Below, one piece after another: positions 1-11,653 of a stretch of 64,000 nt of DNA. Each line of letters opens with the position of its first letter. Positions within the stretch are counted from its first letter, which is position 1. The translations under genes were made by a program, and so were the position numbers. This stretch comes from Trichosporon coremiiforme (taxonomy: Eukaryota; Basidiomycota; Tremellomycetes; Trichosporonales; Trichosporonaceae): positions 351,575 to 415,574 of the forward strand of contig BCJJ01000027.1 of NCBI GenBank assembly GCA_039545355.1, given 5' to 3'. The notes below the pieces were generated by a model that saw only the letters and a program-made list of their open reading frames with translations, had not been told where the DNA came from and ran no database searches.

Positions 1-2525
1 CCTCCAAGCGAGGGCGGGCCATCGATACGACTGCTCAGTGGCTGCAGGCGCATGTTACTCGGCTGGCTCGGGCGGTGGTGGTAGTCGCGCGGCGGCGGCG
101 GCGGTCCGTTCACTGGGCGACCACGGAGATCGTGGGGCGAGGGGCCGAGAGGGACAGATGATCCCGAGCTGCTCCGCGGCGGCGTGTTGTAGGGCGATGT
201 CTGGGAGCGAGCGTACGGGTCCATGTTGCGAGGATCCATACGGGGGTCACGAATGTCACGCGGATCGCGAATGTCGCGCGGGTCGACCTGCCTGGAGTCC
301 GCCATCCTGGGATCCATCTGCCTCGGATCAACTTGCCTGAGGTCAGGCCAGGCAGGATGAGGAGGCAGATCACGAGGGTCGCGCATATCGTGCGGGCTAT
401 GATGGAGCTCGCGAACGCCCAGGTCTCGGGGGTCCCGCGAGAGCTCGCGGATGTCACGCGGGTCGCGAGGACCGAGAGAAGCAGCTCGGGCGTCCCGAGG
501 GTCCGCTCGCATATCGCGGGGATCCATCCTGGGGTCAAGGCGGGCGTCTGCACGAGGATCGCGGGGCTCAATTCGCGGGTCGCGCGGGTCCACCGGACGC
601 ATGTCTCGAGGATCAGCGGCGCGGGGGTCGCGAGGGTCGACTCTCATGTCTCGAGGATCCATACGGATATCGCGAGGGTCGTGGGGATCCATTCGAGCGT
701 CAGCCCGCGGGTCGCGGGGGTCAACAGCACAATGGCCTCGGGGGTTAACCACTCGAGGGTCATGAGGGTCAACGGTACGGGGGTCACGAGTGTCAACAGC
801 TCGCGGGTCGCGGGGGTCGACAGCACGCGGGTCAGCGCGCGGGTCCCGGGGATCAACAGCACGAGGATCACGGAGATCGGCGCGAGGGTCGGCGCGGGGG
901 TCTCGAGGGTCGCGGGGGTCGCGGCCATCTTCCCATCGAGGGTCGTAGCCGTGAGGAGGCGCACCGGCGTAGCCGGGGTAGCTTTCGCTGGGGTACCCGG
1001 GGTAAGAGTGACGAGGACGCCCGTAGCCGCTTGGCGGGTAGCCGCCGTACGGCTGCGACGAGTAACCCGGCGGAGGAGGACCGTTAGGCGGAGGGCCCGG
1101 GGCCGACGGAGGAGCATTGTGCGGGTAAGCAGACGGAGGCGGTCCTCCAGGGGGATAAGCACCCTCGAAGGCTGGCGGGGGCGGCGGAGGAGCCATGTGA
1201 GGAGGGTATCCAGAGTAGCCTCTGTAGGAACCATTGGGTGGCGGGTACGAAGCATAATGAGCATCGTGCGGGTACCGGGGGTCAGGCGGGTAGCCCGCGC
1301 CTGGGTAGGATAACGCATGAGGTCGAGGACGCTTAGGGTTGGTGTACGGATCCTCGGAATCCGATTGTCCGCTGTTCTTTCTCTTGGGCTTGTTCTTGCC
1401 CGCAGGACGAGGAACCTTGCGGACACGAATCCTCAGACCTTGGTCGGCCATGACGCGAGACAGGTCAGTGGCCTTGGACATGCCAGGGAATTTCTTAGCC
1501 GAGTAGACTGAGAAAGTGGAGGTCAACTTCGTTGTACAGTAGTACACTTCCTGGTCGACGATCTCGAACAGCGTGAGCTTCAACTTGTAGCGCCCCTCCT
1601 TCCGAACGCCGAGATCCGGGAAGACGAAGAAAGCAGCATCCTTGTTGTCAATGTCCTTCAGGTGGTACAGCGAAGAGACCGGGGTGCCGGTGAGGAAGCG
1701 CGTGCGCCCGTCGTCAATGACGTGCAGTTCGGAATCCTGGTCGTCGCCACCGACAAGGCACGCAAACAGGAAGTAGTAGGGGTCTGCGTTATGTTAGATA
1801 AGCAGATTCTTGAGCACGGGGATGGCTGTCTCACTTTGCATGTACATGGTTCCGTCACCGTTTGCCCCTCGGGGGGCGGTGCTCTCGCGGGAGCGCGGGC
1901 CAACGGGCGTCACCTTCTCGCCATCGCTGGTGATGACCTCGAGCTGAACGATGGGGGTGGGATCGACGGGACGGCGGTCGGCTGCAGAGGTCAAAATCCT
2001 GTCATGAGAATCTCTAAACCTACACTTCTCTCCGACGCCACACATTCGGGCCTGCAGGGGCTGCTGGCGGATAATGAGATTATACTCGCTGGAATGGTGT
2101 CAATACAATGGGAGCCAGGGACATAGCTAAATCAAGACTCACATGTTCTTGCGGCCCTCACGACGCTGCGCTACCGGAACGTACTCGTACGCGTAATCGA
2201 CGCTCTCCACCCACTCGTCGTTGTCTGTTCGAGGTTCCTTCTTGGTGTCACCTCCAGCACGCTCATCGCCGCGAGTCGCAATCGGTGAGGGAGCTTGACT
2301 TGACGAGGTCTTCTTCTTACCCGCCTTCGAGCCATTGTCTGAAGGAGGGGGAGAGGCGCGCGGAGTGTTGGGACGACGAACGGCCGGCGGAGCAGGCTGG
2401 GTACGACGAGGAGTTGTGTCTTCTGTTGCGGTCGTCGCTGAACGCTCCGATTGATGGTCGTCCATGGTAGCTGGTTTGCTTGGACTGACCTGGGACGGCG
2501 AGGGTCGTACTACGACAGAAGGCAT
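1..2525 (-). CDS. Velvet-domain regulatory protein, 3' end cut by window edge
   Basis: Fungal velvet proteins are nuclear regulators that bind DNA as homo- or heterodimers and link development to secondary metabolism. I read three exons: 2525-2143, 2088-1835 and 1783 to the edge (at least 806 residues, open at the edge). Splicing restores the velvet signature: YNLIIRQQPLQARMCGVGEK starts near residue 129, then DRRPVDPTPIVQLEV, MYMQNPYYFLFACLVG across the second junction, and KKFPGMSKATDLSRVMADQG near 310. A Ser/Pro-rich segment of about 125 residues precedes the domain. After it come a basic patch (KNKPKRK), a Pro/Tyr/Gly-rich stretch and a very long Asp-Pro-Arg repeat. The start at 2525 is the first ATG in frame; an ATG at 2463 is an alternative. 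Family certain; VeA, VelB, VosA or VelC assignment not possible by eye. Confidence 0.92.
230..930 (-). repeat. Coding Asp-Pro-Arg repeat tract in velvet gene
   Basis: On the minus strand this stretch encodes dozens of imperfect units of the type DPRD, DPRAD, DPRAVD and DPRDMR (roughly residues 495-730). The DNA shows degenerate units around GAYCCNCGNGAY. No unit is perfectly conserved at the third codon position, so the repeat is old or under amino-acid level selection. Asp and Arg alternate, giving a highly charged, nearly neutral disordered tail. Confidence 0.9.
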
Positions 2526-4300
2526 GTCGAGGCGAGTGAGAAGTAAAGAAGAAGTTCAGTAATGCTAGGGAGAGTCAGCACATTCGGATCGGACGCTTGA
2601 GAGCGACGAGGCGGCCTGGCACACAAGGGATTTAGCACACAGGGCAAGAGACACGAGACACACACGATCGTACTGTAACTTGTGGGTGACGGGTCACACA
2701 GGGCGAAGTCCCAGAGTGGCCCAGAGTTGTAGAGGACCCAGCCGTCCAGCGAAGCAGAAGAGCGAGGCTTGCACTTATTCGGCAAAGGCCCTTGGCTGCG
2801 TTCCGGAAGTTGTCGAAGCAAGGAATGTTTCGACTCACCTGTTAATGCGCTAAGAGACGTATGAGCTCCGGCGTTGTGCAGAGTGGGCAGATGACCGTCT
2901 GTGTTCGTGTCTGGACTATGGCTCAGACTCCTCTCGATGAGCTGGGAAAGCGGGTGGATGGGTGGATGTTTTGTTCGAGGCCAAGAGGACGCAACAGCCA
3001 AATCGGAGGCGGGAGTACGCCGTGGATGGGGTCTCGAGGGTCGAGGGAAAGGACGGCCACGCGGAAGGATGGGAGTGAGGTCGTCGAAAGGTGACTGGCT
3101 TTGTCCCAAAGATTACTCGAACCGATAATGAGATCAAGTTTAAAGTTTAGGAGTAGAAGGAATAAAGTGTTCAAGGCGCACGCGCTGGCGCACACAGACA
3201 ATGGACAATGACGAGCGAAAGAACAGGGTCGCCGTTGGGGGCGGTCGCGCCGGCAGCGATAGCGGCTGGGGAAGGCGGTAACGGCCCGTAATGAGTGAGT
3301 GGGTTTATATCTGCGGTTGGTCAGCGTCGGATTCCGAAGAAGCACGGTGAGCACGGAAGGGGCGCTATGTGACTCGTACGTGTGTGTGGGGGAGTGTGGG
3401 GGCCGCAGCATGGAATGCAGACGCATCGGATCGGAGAGACGGATGCGATGCATGAGACCGGGCAGCGGCCGACTGAAGCACAGAGAGAGGATGGCCAGGG
3501 AGGCCATGGGTACACGCGAGAGTCGATGAGGGTGCGAGTAGGAGCACCGCCGGCTGTGTGCGGGCAACTGGCCCCAGTCCCAGCCAAACAGGGCATGAGT
3601 GCAGACATGGGCGGTAATCAATAATCAATGTTGCACGCACGCACACGAGGGGATGAGGACGCTCCAGCTCGCCTTACTCACGACAGGGAAAGGGGGCCGG
3701 GACGGTGACGGGGTGTAGGGCTGACTGGGCTCGAGTTGTCGTCTGAGTACGGCTGGCGACTGACGACGAGATGACGGGTCCGCTGTTGAGCGGAGTCTGG
3801 TGGGTTGCCAGGTGAGAGGAAGAGGAGGACGTGTTGGGGGGACACGAGGCGACAGACGGGGGCTGCTGGGGGCTGTCTGTGCTTCGGGGGATGGATTCGA
3901 GGTGTCGGTCGACAACGGATGTTGGTGGGGCTGAGAGAAGAGAAGGAGAAAGCAAGAGATGGTCGGTCTTGTGTTGGAACTGGAAACTGGGTAGTGACTG
4001 GCGACTGGGTCGTGGGTTGTTGGGTCGTTAGGTAGATTGGAGGATTCGGAGTGGAATGTGAAGCTATGTATGTTGGGTTGGGGAGGAGCGTCCGCAAATA
4101 ATGGTTGGGACGGGAGTGTATCACCCTTGTGCGCCCTTCCCTGCGCCCTATGCCCACGCCCTGACCGCCCTGAGCAGAGACATTCTGTGTGCTGCTTGGT
4201 GCCCTTGTGCCACTCAAACCTTGGTCCAGTACCGATCCTTCCCTGGCCGCCCTTGGTCACCATGCACTGTGCTCTGCTAGTTCGAACGGCCCTGTATGCC
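2526..4300. other. Upstream region of velvet gene, no gene seen
   Basis: Probably a long 5' leader and promoter for the velvet gene. The minus strand is pyrimidine-rich, especially 2900-4100, with direct repeats of a GACTGG/GTGACTGG type near 3990-4020. Open frames on the minus strand here (for instance 3625-4263) are Ser/Pro/His-rich, have no recognisable domain and look like compositional artefacts. A long leader is inferred, not shown. Confidence 0.4.
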
Positions 4301-7300
4301 CTGTATCGAGCACTCTGTTAGCTCAGGACGCTAAGCTTTCAGGATTCGACTTGATCAGGTTCAGGTTCCACCCTTCGACCATTTCCTAGGTTCTCCTGCC
4401 AGCGCCCTAACACCAGCTCGGCCATGCCCTGGTCATGCGACGAGGAAGAGACTTGGTGGACCTGGGCGTGCCTCGAGGACCGCTGGGTGCCGCTGGGTAC
4501 CGCTAAGACCGCGGCGCATGGCGCACCAGGGCCCGGGGTCTCTTTTGCGTCACGTCCGGAGGTCTAATGCCTGTTTTATGCCCAGACCCTGAACTGCTTC
4601 TGCAGCCAGCAGGATCCCAGGAACAGGCAAAGGCGAGCGAGGAACCGTCCAAGGAACAAAGGAACGTTTAGTAGTTTCCGGAAATCATGGCCAAATTAAT
4701 CGTCGTCCCCGGTACGTACCGTACGCCGGCATCTACAGCGCCTGGGCGCCTGGCCGCCGAACGGCGAACAACCCCTCAGTGCGAAACCTGACGTGCGACG
4801 CTCGCTCTCAAGAAAGCCTCGAGCAGCCGCCAAGCCTCACCTTCTCGTTCCTCCGCCCTCCCTGTGTTCCTTGCGTGCCGTCGACGTAGAGCTTTAGGTC
4901 TGACGGATACCCCGTACTTGCGTGCTCGCCACGCGTGCGTTCCCGGAAGGGCACGCAGGGAATTAGGGTGCTCAATAACGGAACCCACCACACCAGAACT
5001 TTTGTCCATCGCGCGGCGGCGGCAGACAAAGGCATGCAGGAACTAAAGTATTGAATAATCATGCTCGCCGGAATTCCATGACCAAAACCTGTTGGAACAA
5101 TCGTGATCTGTCGCCGAGCAGCTGAGAATCTAGAAAGCCTGTTCAGTAGTGGGTGGTCACTTCCTTGGGGCGGGAGTAGCCAACGACAATGAGGCGAGGC
5201 AGTTCGAGGACAAAGCATGTTGGATTAATGTTTTGCCAGAGCTGAAGTCGAGCGTCGTCAAGCTAGACCTACGTCACGTCCACTACAGCGGCTCCCACTG
5301 CCCCCTCCTGCGGGTGTGGGCGCCGCTTCACATGTCTATTCAACTTAACTCGACTCGATCGAGTCGCTGGGTCCGACATGCCTGACCCTTGCTTTTGATG
5401 CGAGCCCACTGCCGCGGTAGAAACTCCAAAAAACGACGCCGGGCCGCCAAATTATGCATCAAGTCTTCCAGACCCAGAAGGAGGAGAGGACCAGAGGTAC
5501 CAAAGCTGCGACATGCAACACTACAACCCACTCCTCGTTTCCACTCCGATATTGCAGTTCTCGCAGCTCTCGCACAGCCTGCCCACCGCCACTCATGGCT
5601 CCGCGTGCTTCGTTTGGATACACATGCGAAGCTCGAAGCTCAAAGCTCGAAGCTCGAAGCCCGTAGTCCTCGTTCCGACGCTTTAGACGAAGCAAACACC
5701 GCGGTTTGTGGTGGCCACACCAAAATGCAGACGTTACGCGCTGCGGGAACGCACTGGATAGACGGCTGGCCAGTGACATCTGGGAACAGCAGTTGATTCT
5801 GCTGCGTTGTAGGAGGCACGAGACCTCTGCCCAGGACGATTCCAACAGTCGTCAGCAGACGGCGGCGTCAATTATGCAGCACGGCACAGATTACGTCAGA
5901 CCGCCCAGAGCCGCAGACTGTAGACTTGCCCTGCACGCCCATACGCTCGAGAGGAGGAGAGCGTGCGCTTCGCGTCCCACTGACCGTAAAATTAATCCGC
6001 GGAACTGTGGCCCTGTGCTCGTCTTCCCACCTTGTCAGGCGCCCGAGGATGCGGAGCTGCATCAGAGGGTCAAATGGGGGCAGGATAGTTCTTGGAGCCG
6101 CGCTGCGTCCCTTGACCTCCCTGCGCAGATCTCTCCTACAGTCCATGGCCCGGGCCAAGTCAGGTCGCATGTTGTATGCGTAAGTGCGCCATATCTTGCA
6201 GCGTATCGGCGCTCTATCCCTATGGAGCAGCGTGGCAGCGTGGGCGGTTCAAGCATAGCAGCCAGGGGAAGGGACAAAAGGAAGGGTGCAAGGGACTCGG
6301 CAGGCTGGGGCCGGCGACACATGTGGGCGTGGGCGGCCCTGGCCCTTGTCGCCGCCCTGGGCGACACAGGGCGCCGGCTGGTTGCGCGCGAGTCGCAACT
6401 CCTCCAGACGGTCCGCAACCCTTTCCCCCTCTTCCGACTATGCTCAGGGACTTCCAGGGTCTTGCTCAGGGTCCCATATTGCTTGTTGCGCCCTTGCCCA
6501 AACCCAAACACGTAACCAGCCCGTTCCCGGCATCCTCTGTACTCTCTGCTGCAGAGTGCCCAGTGCTCAGCGTCCACTACAACCAGTGCACAGCGCGGAT
6601 CCATTGGATCCTTACGTCCTCGTGCGGTGGAGCACATCAACAGCCAAGGGGTAAGCATACTTGACCCGATGTACCGACTTACCGCCCCTTATTACCTCGT
6701 TGCTGAACCCGGATCCACGTCTTCGTCCCCGAGCGAGACCGTCGGACGGGCGCCTAACAAGGGGTGCTGAGGTCACTGATTGCTGTTACCGTTGCTCCAC
6801 CACCGAAACCGCTCGACACGGGACGCCGGGTCGCCAGGTATGGAGTGGGCCGAGAGGACGGCCGGGCTTGGGCACTTCGGGTCGCTGGGTTTCACTACGC
6901 CCCGAAGCGACGGAGCCGAGTGGGATCGCCCGTACCGCTAGCTTAATGAGCGTCGTGAAGCTGGGCACGGAACTATGTGTGCGGAGACGGTTCTGCCAGC
7001 TCGTTGGTCAGTTCAGGCTTGGAGCTTCCTGTGCGTTGTCCGCGTGTTTTGGAGCAGGGCACAGAACGCTTGCGTCTGTACCTCTGGGTTTGCCATGTTT
7101 TTGATGTATAGCTCGAGACAACATTACGTACCAAACTTGGGAGCGGGCAGCACGCGGCACGCGGCAGGGGCTGAGTCAGGGAACGGTACGGTATGGCCGC
7201 ATGGCATAGCATGGACAGGAGTCGACACGGGACGTGGGACGACAGCGGTGCGAAGCTCTGGAGGTTGCATAAACTCTATCGTCAGTTTGGATGCAACTCC

Positions 7301-10300
7301 GCTCGCCAAGTCGTCAGTGCCTGTGGGACATGGGACAACCGTGCCAGGCTCTGCTGCATGACGGCGCCATGCAAACTGCAGACACTCATCTCGGTCATGA
7401 CTCGGGGTCTCTCAGGGTTTGGGCACCTTTTTCGACAGCACTTGGGTTCGGGACCTATCGGGGTGACCCTGGAGAACCCTGACTCCGTCACTTTGGTCAC
7501 GTAGTCGGACTAGCACCAGTTTAACACAATACTGTTAATCCCTCCTCGGGCCCTTGGCATGGAGTTGCAGCGCACCATGCGTAAGACGCAGCTCCGCTTG
7601 CACTCGCAGCACGCCCGCCCATGAACCACCGCATGCATTTCAGGACGCACAACGCAGGCACAACGTTGGTCTTGCGCTGGTCTGCGTGCAACTTGCAGAG
7701 AGGGTTCAATATGTCTCGAATCATTTGGTTTGGCGTTGACGTAGCACCCCTCCCAAACTCGGGATTGGCGCTTTGGCGCCTGTTCACGGCGCACCCTGCA
7801 AAGAAGACCGCCCCGCCTAGTTTTCCAGACCGTCCCGCTTACGAGGTGCGAGCACATTGGTTGGGCACATCAGAATCCGACAAAGAAGACGATGGGAGGC
7901 AGTCATCGGCGGCATGCGCGCCCGTCCGTGACGCCCAACCTCAGCAATCTGACTGGCCAACAGCATTGCCCGCACAACAGAGACGAGGTGAGACACTATA
8001 AACCACTTCCTGAGAGCCACCTGGCGCTTGAGCCGCAATTGACGAATCCAGGCGCAACTTAACGCGGCCTGGGTGCGGCTTGGTTCACTTGAGTAATTCC
8101 GCCGATCACTGCGCTCGAAGGGAAAGAAGGGACCAAAGGGGACGAAGGACTAAATAGCAATTCCGTTCAATCTCGGTTCTTCTTGGCCGGCGTATTCGAG
8201 CCGTCGGCTGCATGTTGGCTGGCCGCCCCTGCAGCGTCAACCGCTTCTAGTGCATTACCTGGAGCATAAGTTGCGCTAGAGGCGTTTGCAACATTTCGCT
8301 AGCCCGGTCAATCTGGAATCAGCCAGTGGCCTGACCCCGAAGAAGGTTGCCACTCTAGCGATGTTGGTCCCCACGCCACCGAGTGCGATGTACATCCAGC
8401 GGAGATCTTGAACATCAGCAGCGGCAAGCGGACAGATTTTGCGTGCTCAGCAGTGGAGATGGTCTCAGCCTCACCCAAGGTCTTAAGGCCGGCGCGGCTT
8501 CGAACGGCACAGCGGTAACATGACGGTTCGGCCTCAGTACGGCTGACACCGGCGGGGTACTTACGGAAGGGCAGACTGTATCGCAGCATGTGTGGGGGGA
8601 TACCAGGCGACCAAGGTTTCATAACCAAAAGGCTGGGACGGGGCTGCCGCCATCTAAGCGGCGCTTGGGAGAACGTTCGCGTAATAAAACCCAAGGCTCC
8701 AAGGCTTCGGCGAGGGTACCGACAGGTCCGGAGAGTCCGAGACCCTCACAAGCATGGAAAGAGAGGGTAACCTGCGGTCCCCGGGCAGGGCTAGAGATGA
8801 AAACAGACTAGCGCTGCAGGCCATCCCAGTGCAATGGGAACCCGCTCAGTATCATTGATCCATCGCTGGGTAGGTATGCGTACGCTGCCCGTCTGGTACG
8901 ATGCAAAGGCTCAGCACACGACGAACTTCTCGGTATGTTCGGCGCCTTGCACCCGGCGATGTACCTTAGTTCCCAGACGAAGTGTGCTCATGTCTGCCGC
9001 GATTCAATGTGCATTCAGTCCTGTGGCATTTGTGTCTTATCCGTGCGTTGTTCATGAGCTTGGTAGGGGCTCGTTAGTTTCGTCGGGGGATTATGCCAGA
9101 TACAGCACCGAAAGGAGGCGCTGGCACTTCTGGCACACCGGGTTACGGCACACTTGGCTATGATGAATGGTCCCTGTATCGTTCCTCGCTGAGTAGAGCT
9201 AGGGGAGTAATAATGTTGCAAACCTTAACGAGGTGTCACGTTCCGTAATATTGAATTGGGACATGGTGCGTATCTTCCAATGAACTGTAAAGCACCATCC
9301 CTGCGCTCCAGCTTCGTGCCCCATGCCTTTGCCTGAGCTGCTCCGTTACAGTTTAATGTTCCTTAAGAGTCTCATGGAGATAAAGTTGGTGGTAGTCCTG
9401 TCCGCGAGGGAACCGTAGGGGCAGCGTTATCCGCACGCGCCACACGCAGTAGCTAAAATCCGCCAGTGTACGAGAGTGAGTAAGGAGAGCATGCAAAACG
9501 TGCAGTCTTCCCAGTAGCTTGGAGGTGGCGGCCCAGCACTACTGCTCGACCTCTTCTCCTGAACCCTTCCATCGCTTTCCCAGCGCATTTGAGGGCATGA
9601 GGGCATTGCACTTGAGTTTCCACCCGCACGCACTAACATACCACTGACGGGCCCAAAGGCAGTTAGTTTCCTGGCTCTACTGAGGCGCCTCCAAATCAGT
9701 CTGGGTTGCATCCAGTGCTCTGGAATATTTCGCCGAACAAGCCACAGGCCCCACCACCAACCGCAACCAAAACTTAATCGGTGCGCTGTGAGCGCGTCAT
9801 CTGTCGTCAACTGCCAAGCATGACTGGAATGAGGCATGCTGCGATCGCATTGCAATCAACTGTGCACGATCAGCGTGAGGCGTACTACCTCATCTGTACG
9901 TTCCGTGAGCACCCATGCGATCGCCGCGCACATGGAGCGTGAGAGCTCTCAGCATGCACAGGCTGCCTGCCCCCTCCCGAACAGTGACCCTCATGCTCCC
10001 ATTCGCTGCGTTCACCCTCTCTGGCCCAACCCTGCGCCGTACCGAGACCCAACTGACCGGGCCGTGACGCCTCGCCCCTGGCCCTGAGCAGGTCACCACC
10101 CCTGTGTTTCCTGCACGGATAATGTGCACCGAAGGAGTCTGCAGGAACAGTGAATGCGCAAGCTGTGCAGGAGCAAGGAGCACATGCGCTCACTTGAGCG
10201 CTTCGCGTCCGTGGGCCCACTGTGGAAGGGGGTTGAGCAGCGTCCCAAACTTAACGTGCCGGAAGCTGACACCGGCGAACCCGGCATTCAGGACGGCCAA

Positions 10301-10850
10301 GCACACGCGGCCAGCCGGCTGCGCACAGCGAAGTCAGGAAAGCCTGCGCCGGACAAGCTTTCGGAGGACCCTGAGGGAATGCCCAAGGGTCACACACTCA
10401 ACGCAACCTGGGGTGTTGTCGTGCCAGTCTGACCGCAAACCTGCCTCGCATCTGGTCGACCTTCCTCCTTCATCTGCACAGCCCTAAAGTCCTTGATGCT
10501 GTCGAGGAAGGACGCACCTAATCTGGTATGCAGAGGACGGCCTGCGGAGGCTTCCCTCCACGCCTGGCATAATCAGGCTGTTTAGTACCTATATGACGTT
10601 GCTAATATCCGATGCTTTTCCGTATTTTGATCCGCGCTTGCCCCTTATTAGCGCTGACGGCAATGGGCGGGCGCGCAGGCGGCGGTAGACAGCTCGAAAC
10701 GTTATCCTTACCCGCTTGCCTTGCTGCCCGACGACACGGCGGAGCGGCGTTGACAACGGCGGGCACGCATGCGCGCCGTTCTCACCATCCTCTGCCAACA
10801 CCACACGACACAGTCAGCACACTACACTAACTCCCGGCACTCACTCTAAC
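4301..10850. other. Gene-free stretch of about 6.5 kb
   Basis: No frame of convincing length, domain or codon use was found on either strand, and I could not piece together spliced genes with the CTGAC-acceptor pattern that marks introns elsewhere in the window. No tRNA B-box in a credible cloverleaf context, no transposase motif and no LTR pair were recognised. There is a short tandem repeat at 5627-5660. The end of the stretch (about 10500-10850) should hold the promoter of the secreted protein that follows. Confidence 0.5.
5627..5660. repeat. Short tandem repeat, CGAAGCT units
   Basis: Four to five copies of CGAAGCT/CAAAGCT with one or two variant units, in the gene-free region. No coding context. 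Confidence 0.7.
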
Positions 10851-11438
10851 ATGCGCTTCGCCACTGCCGCTCTGATTGCGACTGCTGCCCTCGCGGCCGC
10901 CATGGAGGCGCCGCTGAACGATAACGGCAATACCGTTGATGATGCCTACATCGTCAAGTTCAAGGACACTGTTTCCCCCCAAGACGTGCAGCAGCACATG
11001 GACAATCTGAAGGAGTGGGACGACAACTGGCCCCTGCGCGGCGAGGCGGGCAACGGCGGAATCCGCATTGACAACGACAAGAGTTCTGGCGACTCGGGCT
11101 CCGAGAGCGACGGCAAGAAGGACGACTCGAGCAAGGACACGGATAAGATCTCGAACAAGAACGGTGGCGACAATGGCAAGAAGGACAGCAATGGCGAAAA
11201 CGAGCACTTCGTCTCGCAGGACGACACCACGCAGCAGCAGTTCGACCCCCGGCAGGCATCGCTCGAGGACTGGCAGAAGCACTACGAGCATGTCATCAGC
11301 GGTATCTCGCACGCGTGGTTCTACCAGGCCATCAACTACTTCGGATACTCGGGCCGCTTCTCGAAGGAGGTTCTCGAGAAGATCCGTAACGACGACCGCG
11401 TTGCGTATGTCGACAAGGACCAGGTCGTAGGCGTCTAA
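10851..11438 (+). CDS. Secreted I9-type protease inhibitor-like protein with acidic insertion
   Basis: Single-exon gene, 195 residues. Residues 1-17 form a typical signal peptide (MRFATAALIATAALAAA). Residues 32-52 (DAYIVKFKDTVSPQDVQQHM) match the first half of the inhibitor I9 fold, found as propeptide of subtilisin-like proteases and in small proteinase B inhibitors. The C-terminal part carries the second half (FGYSGRFSKEVLEKIRNDDR, then VAYVDKDQVV). There is no protease domain after it, so it would be a stand-alone inhibitor or chaperone. Between the halves lie about 70 residues rich in Asp, Asn, Ser, Lys and Gly, which the usual 70-100-residue family lacks. I chose the start at 10851 because it begins the signal peptide; an in-frame ATG at 10716 would bury it. 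Signal and fold are seen; secretion and inhibitor activity are inferred. Confidence 0.85.
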   Translation: MRFATAALIATAALAAAMEAPLNDNGNTVDDAYIVKFKDTVSPQDVQQHMDNLKEWDDNWPLRGEAGNGGIRIDNDKSSGDSGSESDGKKDDSSKDTDKISNKNGGDNGKKDSNGENEHFVSQDDTTQQQFDPRQASLEDWQKHYEHVISGISHAWFYQAINYFGYSGRFSKEVLEKIRNDDRVAYVDKDQVVGV

Positions 11439-11653
11439 GGAGGCTAGACCCTTCCTTCCTCACGTTGTCGCCCTTCGCGCCTCCTCTCTCTCGCCCCATT
11501 ACATGGGTGCTTGCCTCTCCCTTTGTATCACTCGCTGCCATCAGACATGGCTCTCTCCTCTGTCAACTATAGCGCCCCGTTAAAATACATGAAATGTAAG
11601 GTGTTATTTGTGTTGCTGCTAAATTACTGACCACAACTTTCCTGCGTTCGTAT

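Noticed and set aside
333..1313. 326-codon plus-strand frame rich in Arg, Val and Gly
   Set aside because: Antisense of the repeat tail; its apparent repeats come from the DPR units on the other strand.
644..1426. Long minus-strand frame overlapping the velvet gene
   Set aside because: It is a frame shadow of the DPR repeat region; the velvet domain motifs and splice phases fix a different frame, open to the left edge.
3625..4263. 212-codon minus frame upstream of the velvet gene
   Set aside because: Ser/Pro/His/Thr-rich with no motif, in a pyrimidine-rich region that looks like leader DNA.
4301..10850. tRNA genes
   Set aside because: Sequences resembling a B box (for example near 6247 and 8507) lack the conserved final C or a matching A box and cloverleaf.
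2526..10850. Centromere
   Set aside because: Gene-free, but short, not AT-rich by eye and without recognisable retroelements; nothing positive supports it.
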